A DNA stretch of 10,805 bases, from assembly GCA_052038485.1 (NCBI GenBank), contig JBQGCL010000120.1, forward strand, positions 1-10,805, given 5' to 3'. Of the stretch, positions 4,740 through 10,805 are shown in pieces. Numbering within the stretch: the stretch's first letter is position 1; the number at the start of each line of letters is the position of its first letter. Made by a program: the position numbers and the translations under genes. The notes under the pieces are model-generated. The model was not told the origin of the DNA, ran no database searches, and saw only the letters and a program-made list of their open reading frames with translations. This DNA is from JACVRW01 sp052038485 (GTDB lineage: Bacteria; Actinomycetota; Thermoleophilia; Solirubrobacterales; Thermoleophilaceae).

Positions 4740-7312
4740 TCGCCCAGGCGCCGGAGCGCGTCGCGGTACTCCTCGAGCTTGCGCCGCTCCTCGGCCACCA
4801 CCTCGGCCGGCGCGCGCTCGACGAACTGCTCGTTGGCGAGCTTGCGCTCCGCTCGCTCGATCTCGGCGGCCAGCTGGTCCCGACGCGCGGCGCGGCGTCG
4901 CTCGGCCTCGGCCGGATCGAACGCGTCCGACGGCAGCACCTGCACCCCGCCGCCGGGCACCGGCACCGTGGCCAGCACGTCGCCGTTGGAGACGTCCTCG
5001 CCGACCAGCTCGAAGCGAGCCAGCCGGGCGAGGTGCCCGCGCAGACCGTCGTAGCCGTCCGCGGCCAGCCGCCCGCGCACGATCGCCGACGGCTTCGCGC
5101 CGACCTCGTCGCGGTACCGCCGCAGGGCCGTGACGGCCTCGATCAGCGCGCCGACCTCGGCTTCGGCTGCGTCGTCGAACAGCGACTCGTCCGGCTCCGG
5201 CCAGCCGGCGACCGCCAGCAGGCCGCGCTCGCCCGGCAGCAGCGACCAGATCTCCTCCGTCACGAACGGCATCACCGGGTGCAGCAGCCGGAGCGTGCGC
5301 TCGAGCGCCCACAGCAGCACGCCCGAGACCCCCTGGTTGTCCTCCTCGTAGAGGCGCGGCTTGACGAGCTCGAGGTACCAGTCGCACAGCTCGGACCAGA
5401 AGGCGCCGTAGAGGTCGAGCGTGGCGTGCGAGAAGCGGAAGCCCTCGTAGAGCTCGGTCGCCCGCGCGGTCAGGTGATCGAGCCGCGACACGATCCAGCG
5501 GTCCTCGACGGCGGTGGCGGCGCGTGGGTCGGGCTCGACCTCGGCCACCCTCATCAGGATCAGCCGCGACGCGTTCCAGAGCTTGTTGGCCAGGTCGCGC
5601 CCCTGCTTGACGCGCTCCTCGTTGAACTTCACGTCCTGGGCCGAGGACATCGCCAGCAGGCCGAAGCGCAGTGCGTCGGCGCCGTGCACGTCGATCAGCT
5701 CCAGCGGGTCCATGCCGGTCCCGAGCGACTTCGACATGCGCCGCCCGTCGGGCGCCTGGATCACCGAGTGGATGTTCACGTCGGTGAACGGCACCTCGCC
5801 GGTCAGCTCGATGCCGAACATCACCATGCGCGCGACCCAGAGGAAGATGATGTCGCGCGCCGTCGAGTTGAGGTCGGTCGGGTAGAAGGCCTTGAACTCG
5901 GGCGTCGGCTCCGGCCAGCCGAGCGTGGCGAACGGCCACAGCCCGGACGAGAACCAGGTGTCGAGCACGTCGGGGTCGCGCTCCCAGCCGTCGCCCGCCG
6001 GCGACTCGACGCCGACGTAGGTCTCATCGCCGCGATACCAGACGGGCAGCTGGTGACCCCACCAGAGCTGGCGCGAGATGCACCAGGGGCGGATGTTCTC
6101 GAGCCAGTCGAGGTAGACGCCCGCCCACGGTCTCTCGGGGTGGAACTTCACGCGCCCGTCCTGCACGACCTCGATCGCCGGCCGCGCCAGCTCGTTCATG
6201 TCGCAGAACCACTGAAGCGAGATCAGCGGCTCGATGCGGCGGCCCGAGCGGTGCGAGTGCGGGACGTCGTGGACGTAGGCCTCGGTGGCCGAGATCAGTC
6301 CCTCGGCGCGCAGCGCGTCGACCACGGCGGCGCGCGCCTCGTCGACCTCCATGCCGCGGAACTGCTCGGGTGCCGCGTCCGTGATCCGGCCGTCCTCGCC
6401 GATCACGCTCACCTCGTCGAGGCCGTTGCGGCGGCCGATCTCGAAGTCGGCCGGGTCGTGCCCCGGCGTGATCTTGAGCGCGCCGGTGCCGAACTCGGGA
6501 TCGACGTGCTCGTCGGCGATCACCGGCAGCCGGCGACCGACGAGCGGCAGGATCGCCGTCTCGCCGATCAGGCGCGAGTAGCGCTCGTCGCTCGGGTTCA
6601 CCGCGATCGCGGTGTCGGCCAGCATCGTCTCCGGGCGCACCGTCGCCACCGTGATCGAGCCCGAGCCCGACTCGAGCGGGTAGTCGATCGAGTAGAGCGT
6701 GTCCTCGACGGTGCGCTGCTCGACCTCGAGGTCCGAGATCGCGGTGCGCAGGCCCGGGTCCCAGTTGACCATGTAGTTGTCGCGGTAGACGAGCCCCTTC
6801 TCGTACAGGCGCACGAACACGAGCGCGACGGCGCGCTGGTAGTCGTCGTCCATCGTGAAGCGCTCGTCGTCGTAGTCGAGCGACGCGCCGAGGCGCTTGA
6901 ACTGCTCGGTGATCGTGGAGCCGTGCTCGCGGCGCCAGTCCCAGACGCGCTCGATGAACCCGTCGCGGCCGAGCTGCTCCTTGGTCTTGCCCTCGGCCTC
7001 GAGCGCCTTCTCGACCTGGCGCTGGACGGCGATGCCGGCGTGGTCGGTGCCGTAGATCCACTTCGCTCGCCTGCCGCGCATGCGGGCGAGCCGGATGCAC
7101 ACGTCCTGGATCGACCCGTTCAGCGCGTGGCCCATGTGCAGCGAGCCGGTCACGTTCGGCGGGGGCACCGCGATCGAGTAGTTCTCGTCCGGCGTGCCCT
7201 CTGGCTCGGCGTGGAATATGCCCGTGTCCTGCCAGCGCGCGAACACGCGCGACTCCACGTCGGCGGGCTCGTAGCGCGTGCGCGTGGCGAGGATCTGGTG
7301 GCGGTCGGGCAT
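4736..7312 (-). CDS. valS: Valyl-tRNA synthetase
   Basis: ValRS charges tRNA-Val and edits misactivated threonine. From ATG 7312-7310 the protein has 858 residues, normal for the bacterial type. The class-I HIGH motif is PPPNVTGSLHMGHAL (50-64, HMGH 59-62) and the KMSKS motif reads GRRMSKSLG (523-531), with Arg in place of the first Lys, a common variant. The editing (CP1) domain spans about 200-350 and shows VATVRPETMLADTA (222-235) and ALKITPGHDPADFEIG (278-293). ISRQLWWGHQLPVWY (412-426) and DVLDTWFSSGLWPF (448-461) are also typical. The anticodon-binding domain follows, and residues about 798-858 form the C-terminal coiled-coil arm rich in Glu/Arg/Ala. A TTG at 7321 would add three residues; I prefer the ATG. 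It lies 21 bases after the MBL hydrolase gene and overlaps folC by ATGA. Confidence 0.98.
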   Translation of the reverse strand: MPDRHQILATRTRYEPADVESRVFARWQDTGIFHAEPEGTPDENYSIAVPPPNVTGSLHMGHALNGSIQDVCIRLARMRGRRAKWIYGTDHAGIAVQRQVEKALEAEGKTKEQLGRDGFIERVWDWRREHGSTITEQFKRLGASLDYDDERFTMDDDYQRAVALVFVRLYEKGLVYRDNYMVNWDPGLRTAISDLEVEQRTVEDTLYSIDYPLESGSGSITVATVRPETMLADTAIAVNPSDERYSRLIGETAILPLVGRRLPVIADEHVDPEFGTGALKITPGHDPADFEIGRRNGLDEVSVIGEDGRITDAAPEQFRGMEVDEARAAVVDALRAEGLISATEAYVHDVPHSHRSGRRIEPLISLQWFCDMNELARPAIEVVQDGRVKFHPERPWAGVYLDWLENIRPWCISRQLWWGHQLPVWYRGDETYVGVESPAGDGWERDPDVLDTWFSSGLWPFATLGWPEPTPEFKAFYPTDLNSTARDIIFLWVARMVMFGIELTGEVPFTDVNIHSVIQAPDGRRMSKSLGTGMDPLELIDVHGADALRFGLLAMSSAQDVKFNEERVKQGRDLANKLWNASRLILMRVAEVEPDPRAATAVEDRWIVSRLDHLTARATELYEGFRFSHATLDLYGAFWSELCDWYLELVKPRLYEEDNQGVSGVLLWALERTLRLLHPVMPFVTEEIWSLLPGERGLLAVAGWPEPDESLFDDAAEAEVGALIEAVTALRRYRDEVGAKPSAIVRGRLAADGYDGLRGHLARLARFELVGEDVSNGDVLATVPVPGGGVQVLPSDAFDPAEAERRRAARRDQLAAEIERAERKLANEQFVERAPAEVVAEERRKLEEYRDALRRLGE

Positions 7313-7333
7313 CGCCGCCAAGTCTGCCAGGGG

Positions 7334-8002
7334 CTAGTCGGGTAGCGCGTTCACGAAGTCGACGAACTTGCGCGTGTCGCGCAGCGGCGCGCCGTGGCCG
7401 AACATGACGAGCTTGGGCTCGAGCAGCCCGAGGCGCTTTGCCGAGCGCCGGTTGAGCGGCGGGTCGTGCGTGAAGTAGGCCTTCGGCTCCTTGAGACCGG
7501 GCAGGCCGGTGATCACGTCCATGTTGTTGAGCACGTCGCCGAGGATCAGCACGCGGTCCGACTCGCGCCAGTAGGCGATGTGGCCGGGCGAGTGGCCGGG
7601 GACGTCGAGCACCTTGAAGCCCGCGACCTCGTCGCCCTCGCGCAGCTGTCGGTCGACCTTGCGGGCCGGGCCGCACCAGTACTTCATGATCGCCCGGTTG
7701 AGCGGATGCGGGGCCTGGCTGGCGCGCATCTTGTCGAGGTCCTCCGCGAGCGGCACGTCGGTGGCCCCGACCCAGTACGGGATGCCGAGCCGTTCGCAGA
7801 GCGCGTTCGACGCGCCCTGGTGGTCGGGGTGCGCGTGCGTCAGCGCGTGCGCGCTCACCGTATGGCCCTCGATCTGCTTGAGGATGCGCCGCGGCGCGCG
7901 CCGGGTGGCGGCGTCGATCAGCACGTCCTCGACGAGGTACACGTTGATGGCGTTCGGGGGCCGGCCCTTGAGCTGCCAGACGCCCGGGGCGAGTTGCTTC
8001 AT
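7334..8002 (-). CDS. Metallo-beta-lactamase-fold hydrolase (glyoxalase II-like)
   Basis: A 222-residue cytoplasmic protein without a signal peptide. All ligands of the dinuclear metal site are present: THAHPDHQG (55-63, His56, His58, Asp60, His61), VPGHSPGH (134-141, His137), LILGDVL (152-158, Asp156) and MFGHGAP (200-206, His203). This is the complete MBL hydrolase set, with spacing like glyoxalase II and related thioester or lactone hydrolases. The first strands NAINVYLVEDVLIDA (17-31) also fit the fold. The true substrate cannot be told from sequence. The ATG at 8002-8000 has AGGA at 8014-8011, eight bases upstream. The gene sits 29 bases after the recombinase-fusion gene and 21 bases before valS (ATG start), so it links the envelope genes with the housekeeping operon, possibly by run-through transcription. 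Confidence 0.94.
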   Translation of the reverse strand: MKQLAPGVWQLKGRPPNAINVYLVEDVLIDAATRRAPRRILKQIEGHTVSAHALTHAHPDHQGASNALCERLGIPYWVGATDVPLAEDLDKMRASQAPHPLNRAIMKYWCGPARKVDRQLREGDEVAGFKVLDVPGHSPGHIAYWRESDRVLILGDVLNNMDVITGLPGLKEPKAYFTHDPPLNRRSAKRLGLLEPKLVMFGHGAPLRDTRKFVDFVNALPD

Positions 8003-8031
8003 GGAACGGATCCTATGTCGTGGCGCTCACC

Positions 8032-9753
8032 TCACTCGTTCTGCCGTTTCGGCGGTCGCCGGTAGCCCGCGGCGGACTGCACGCTCGACGGCCGCCACTG
8101 GGCCCCGCCGCGCAGGGTCGGGACGCCCTCGGCGTTGAGCACGTCGGCGATCGCCTGGAGCGTCATGCCGGCCTCGCGCATCGACGCGATGCGCTGCTTG
8201 AGCGCCGGGACGTCCTGGACCACCTGCGGCTCGGCCGTCGCCGTCGAGCCGGCCGCCGCGGCGGCCAGCCCCTTGCGCGTGCGCTCGTGCTCCCAGGAGC
8301 TGACCCGCGCCAGCGCCTGCGCCGCCACGCGACCCTCGGGGGACGCCGTGTCCAGCCCGAGGTCGAGCGCGACCAGCCGTCCGCCCGTCCGCTGAAGCCG
8401 GTCCAGCACGCCTCCGAGGTCCGCGGCCGATCGGCTCAGCCTCCCGAGCTCGGAGACGATGATGCACTCGGCCTCGCCGCGGCCGATCTTGTCGAGCGCG
8501 TAGAGCAGGCCCTCGCGTTCCAGGTCCTTGCCTCCCGCGTCGACGTCGCGCACCACCTCCACCAGCTCCCAGCCCTGCTCCTCGCAGTAGGAGTCGATCG
8601 CCTCGAGCTGGGTGTCGAACTCCTCAGGCTGGAGCGCCCGGCTGGCTGGCACGCTCACGTAGCCCACGGCGAGCACCTTCTGCTCGCTGCGCCGGAAGGG
8701 CGAGCTGCGTGCCGGCGGCACGATGTTCGTGACCTCGTCCTGAGAGACCCAGAACGGGTCCTGAATGCCCGGATCGCTCACCAGATAGCGAGCCTCCGGG
8801 GTCCTGCGCAGGCCGCGCCTGCCGAGCACGAGGGCGTGCACCTGACCGCGGAAGCGGCCCACCGACCTCGTGTTGGTGGTCCCCTCGGCGACGACCCCCT
8901 TCGCCAGCGGGACCGCGGTGCCGGTGACGACCCGGTTACGACGGCCCAGCAATGCGCCGCCGATCAGGCCCAGCGCCAGTGCGAGCGCGCCGATCAAGAC
9001 GGCGATCGGAACGGAGACCCCGCTGGTCTCCCCGCGCTCGGCGGGCTGCCCAGGCGTCGCCGCCTGCGCGGTGCCCTCGAGCCCGGGCGCTTCGGTGTTC
9101 GGCTTCTCGGTCGCCGGTGGCGAGGCGTCGGGCTTCTCGGCGTTCGCCTGAGCGCCCGGCTCGTCGGCCGGTGCCTGCGTCGAGGCCGGCTCGTCGGGCT
9201 GCTGCGGCACCTCGGCGATCAGCCGCCGCGTCTTGGCGGTGGCCACGCCGTTCACCGGGATCCCGCGTGCCTTCTGGGCGCGCTCGACCGCGGCCTGCGT
9301 GATCGGCCCGAAGAGGCCGTCCACCGGGCCGGGCCGGAACCCGTGCCGTCGCAGCGATGACTGGAGCACACGCACCCGCGGCGATCCCTCGGGCTGTGCA
9401 AAGCCGGCTCCCCGCCGGAGCGGCTCGTTGGATGCGCGCGTCAGCGCGCGGCGTGTCTGCGGACCGACGATCCCGTCGGTCCCGACGTCGGTGGCGGCTT
9501 GGAAGCGGGTGACCGCGGCCTCGGTCAGAGGCCCGTACAGCCCGTCCACCGGCCCGGGCTGCCAGCCCAGCCGGTCCAGAGTGCGCTGAACCTCGCGCAC
9601 CTGCGGAGCCCCCTCGGCCTTGCCATAACCGGCTCCGTACTGGAGCAGGCCGGCGGCCGCGATGCTCGTGCCCGGGAGGCAGAGCAGGACGAGCGCGGCC
9701 AAGAGGCCCGCCAATCCGGCCCTGCTGAAGGGCACGTCATATGTCCTTCGCAT
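8032..9753 (-). CDS. Membrane protein fusing two peptidoglycan-binding domains to a serine-recombinase-like domain
   Basis: A 573-residue fusion. Order: signal or anchor segment (about 11-34), two PG_binding_1 repeats (about 48-106 and 123-180, each with the GxVDGLxGPxTxAAV core), a Pro/Glu/Ala/Thr linker (182-246, with two EKP motifs), a membrane span (247-269) followed by GRRNR, a short unrecognised soluble region (about 275-346), a resolvase-type serine recombinase domain (358-500), and a recombinase helix-turn-helix with GMTLQAIADVLNAEGVP (529-545) and RGGAQWRPSSV. The recombinase part keeps Arg413, Arg438 and Arg441 (like R45, R68 and R71 of gamma-delta resolvase) and the ERTRKGL helix, but the GYxRVS start reads GYVSVPAS (364-371): Pro369 falls where the catalytic Ser should be and Ser367 where the Arg should be. 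I infer an inactive, DNA-binding relative with wall-binding domains outside. The start has a strong GAGGAG site. Domain calls are firm; the role is unknown. Confidence 0.9.
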   Translation of the reverse strand: MRRTYDVPFSRAGLAGLLAALVLLCLPGTSIAAAGLLQYGAGYGKAEGAPQVREVQRTLDRLGWQPGPVDGLYGPLTEAAVTRFQAATDVGTDGIVGPQTRRALTRASNEPLRRGAGFAQPEGSPRVRVLQSSLRRHGFRPGPVDGLFGPITQAAVERAQKARGIPVNGVATAKTRRLIAEVPQQPDEPASTQAPADEPGAQANAEKPDASPPATEKPNTEAPGLEGTAQAATPGQPAERGETSGVSVPIAVLIGALALALGLIGGALLGRRNRVVTGTAVPLAKGVVAEGTTNTRSVGRFRGQVHALVLGRRGLRRTPEARYLVSDPGIQDPFWVSQDEVTNIVPPARSSPFRRSEQKVLAVGYVSVPASRALQPEEFDTQLEAIDSYCEEQGWELVEVVRDVDAGGKDLEREGLLYALDKIGRGEAECIIVSELGRLSRSAADLGGVLDRLQRTGGRLVALDLGLDTASPEGRVAAQALARVSSWEHERTRKGLAAAAAGSTATAEPQVVQDVPALKQRIASMREAGMTLQAIADVLNAEGVPTLRGGAQWRPSSVQSAAGYRRPPKRQNE

Positions 9754-9759
9754 CGTTGT

Positions 9760-9765
9760 CTCCTC
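9760..9765 (-). promoter_or_regulatory. Ribosome binding site of the recombinase-fusion gene
   Basis: GAGGAG on the minus strand lies six bases before the ATG at 9753-9751. It fixes the start and so includes the N-terminal hydrophobic export segment in the protein, which matters for the predicted topology. Confidence 0.85.
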
Positions 9766-9780
9766 ATCGAGCGGTGTGCA

Positions 9781-9802
9781 CCGGGCGCGATCCGGCGCCC
9801 GG
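9781..9802 (-). terminator. GC-rich hairpin between the repeat protein and the recombinase fusion
   Basis: A perfect 8-base inverted repeat, CCGGGCGC and GCGCCCGG, flanks a 6-base loop. It starts about 26 bases after the stop of the repeat-protein gene and ends about 15 bases before the ribosome site of the next gene. It has no T-run, so it is not a classic intrinsic terminator; it may be a weak terminator, an mRNA 3'-end stabiliser, or an operator. In such GC-rich DNA an 8-base stem can also occur by chance. Confidence 0.35.
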
Positions 9803-9828
9803 GAGGTCTGGTCAGGTCCTCGGTGGGA

Positions 9829-10805
9829 CTAGCCAGGCCGCTCGATGACGGCGACGAACGTGAAGAGCCGCCAACGCGCCGGCGGGACGCGGAGGCGGCT
9901 GTAGTGCTGCAGCGCGAAGGCTGCAAGGGAGAAGATCAGGGCCAGGAAGAGGCCGAAGGCCACGCCGGAGCTCACCCCGCCGGCGGCGCTGCCACCGGCC
10001 GGGATGGGATCGGGCGCGCGCGGGCTCGGAGCGCTGTCCGGGGTCGCGGACGGCGTCGCCTGTGTGGCGCCGGCGAGGGCGGCGGAGCCCAGGGCGGCCT
10101 GAGCAAGAGCCAGCGGGGACCAGGGACCGGCGGGCAGCGCGAGGCCCGCGGGGTGCGTCCCGGTCACGGGCGCCGCGTCGGTCAGAGCGACGTCCGGAAC
10201 GGCCGGAGCGGTCGGGGCGGCCGGGAAGGTCGGCGAGGCGGCCGGAGGCGACAGCCGGCCAGGCGCGGCCGCGACCTGGTCAAGGGCGGCCGGAGGACTC
10301 GGAACGGTGAGCGTCGGAGTGGCGAGCGTCAGGAGCCCCTGAACGGCCGAAGGCGGAGCGAGCAGATCGGTGACCGGCGCCAGCAGACCAGCGCCGTCCC
10401 CACCGGCCGGCGGCGCGAGCAGGTCGGTGACCGGCGCGAGCAGATCGGTGACCGGCGCGAGCGGGTCGCCACTCGCCGGCGGAGCGAGCAGATCGGTGAC
10501 CGGCGCCAGGAGACCACCGTCGTCCCCACCAGCCGGCGGCGCGAGCAGGTCGGTGACCGGCGCAAGCAGATCGGTCACCGGCGCGAGCAGGCCGCTGTCG
10601 CCGTCGCCACCCGCCGGCGGTGCCAGCACGTTCGTCACCGGCGCCAAGAGATCGGTCACCGGCGCGAGCGGGTCGTCGCCGCCGCCAGTGGCGGGCGGCG
10701 CGAGCAGATCGGTCACGGGCGCGAGCAGGCCGCTGTCGTCGTCGCCGTTCGCCGGCGGTGTCAGGACATCCGTCACCGGCGCCAGCAGACCGGTGGTCGG
10801 CGCGA
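9829..10805 (-). CDS. Repeat-rich membrane-anchored surface protein (partial, N-terminus missing)
   Basis: 324 residues are visible and the frame stays open to the window edge, so the real start lies outside; a GTG at 10776-10774 is inside the repeats and is just a valine codon. The visible part starts with ten copies of an APVT(D/N) unit, mostly in the form LLAPVTDLLAPP, separated by Gly/Asp-rich spacers such as AGGDGDSG (window 10805 to about 10350). An Ala/Pro/Thr/Val-rich, cysteine-free stretch follows, and near the end one membrane span (about 34-55 residues from the C-terminus, core GVAFGLFLALIF). The last 25 residues contain RLRVPPARWRLF and end in ERPG. This suggests a surface or periplasmic protein anchored by its C-terminus. 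No LPxTG motif is seen. It is upstream of the recombinase-fusion gene, 75 bases apart, same strand. Function unknown. Confidence 0.82.
   Translation of the reverse strand, partial: APTTGLLAPVTDVLTPPANGDDDSGLLAPVTDLLAPPATGGGDDPLAPVTDLLAPVTNVLAPPAGGDGDSGLLAPVTDLLAPVTDLLAPPAGGDDGGLLAPVTDLLAPPASGDPLAPVTDLLAPVTDLLAPPAGGDGAGLLAPVTDLLAPPSAVQGLLTLATPTLTVPSPPAALDQVAAAPGRLSPPAASPTFPAAPTAPAVPDVALTDAAPVTGTHPAGLALPAGPWSPLALAQAALGSAALAGATQATPSATPDSAPSPRAPDPIPAGGSAAGGVSSGVAFGLFLALIFSLAAFALQHYSRLRVPPARWRLFTFVAVIERPG
10350..10805 (-). repeat. Tandem coding repeat (APVTDLLAPP units)
   Basis: Ten imperfect copies of a unit coding APVT(D/N) with flanking Leu-Leu and Ala-Pro-Pro are visible, and the array continues past the edge. 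Short 21-base steps (APVTDLL) alternate with longer steps carrying Gly/Asp spacers. A larger super-repeat occurs twice: a unit ending GDPL or GGDDPL, then a short APVTDLL, then a unit ending in a GGDG..GLL spacer. The five copies at lower coordinates use GTC for the Val of the unit and the five at higher coordinates use GTG, with the change between about 10556 and 10573. Confidence 0.9.

Noticed and set aside
3501..5939. 812-residue minus-strand frame extending folC upstream into valS
   Set aside because: The folC protein starts cleanly at the ATG at 4739; the upstream part is an out-of-frame reading of valS with Arg/Ala-rich, motif-free sequence, so there is no fusion.
5033..7345. 770-residue plus-strand open frame opposite valS
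   Set aside because: It is antisense to a full, motif-complete valS, has low-complexity Arg/Val/Asp/Leu content, and lacks a domain.
8032..9753. A mobile element or invertible segment linked to the serine recombinase
   Set aside because: No inverted repeats flanking the gene, no attachment-site duplication, no cargo or phage genes, and the catalytic serine seems absent; neighbours are chromosomal housekeeping genes.
10774..10776. GTG as the start of the repeat protein
   Set aside because: The same repeat pattern continues upstream in frame to the window edge, so this GTG is an internal valine codon and the gene is partial.
10350..10805. CRISPR-like array in the repeated DNA
   Set aside because: The repeats are in frame, coding for a periodic peptide, with short non-unique spacers; there are no cas genes.

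Overview
The window looks like chromosome of a very high-GC bacterium, probably an actinobacterium. Third codon positions are almost all G or C, which also creates long false open frames opposite the real genes. The order valS - folC - (lipase, small genes) - ndk - maf - mreB, plus the long Ala/Pro/Val repeat protein, would fit a deep-branching class such as Thermoleophilia (Solirubrobacterales). That placement is an inference from gene style, not from any database search.

All genes but one lie on the minus strand and are tightly packed, so the transcription order runs from high to low coordinates. Region 1 (10805-9829) holds the C-terminal part of a repeat-rich, membrane-anchored surface protein whose start lies outside the window. 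Region 2 (9753-8032) holds a striking fusion: signal/anchor segment, two peptidoglycan-binding domains, a flexible linker, one membrane span, then a cytoplasmic serine-recombinase-like domain with a helix-turn-helix. The recombinase part seems to lack its catalytic serine. Region 3 (8002-2563) holds a metallo-beta-lactamase-fold hydrolase, valyl-tRNA synthetase, folylpolyglutamate synthase, a secreted class-2 type lipase and a 38-residue single-span membrane protein. Gaps are about 0-21 bases and valS/folC overlap by ATGA, so this is very likely one operon. Region 4 (2566-2189, plus strand) is a lone VOC/glyoxalase-fold gene that reads against the flow; its stop codon overlaps the stop of the 38-residue gene. 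Region 5 (2139-1) restarts the minus-strand run with a membrane double-zinc-ribbon protein, ndk, maf and the N-terminal third of mreB.

Functionally, the low-coordinate half is a housekeeping block: tRNA charging, folate polyglutamylation, nucleotide balance and sanitation (Ndk, Maf), and cell shape (MreB). The high-coordinate end is envelope-related and is the unusual part: a peptidoglycan-binding membrane protein carrying a recombinase-like DNA-binding module, next to a repeat protein with a C-terminal membrane span and a short conserved-looking tail. No RNA genes, CRISPR arrays, insertion sequences or stretches above 300 bases without a gene were seen.
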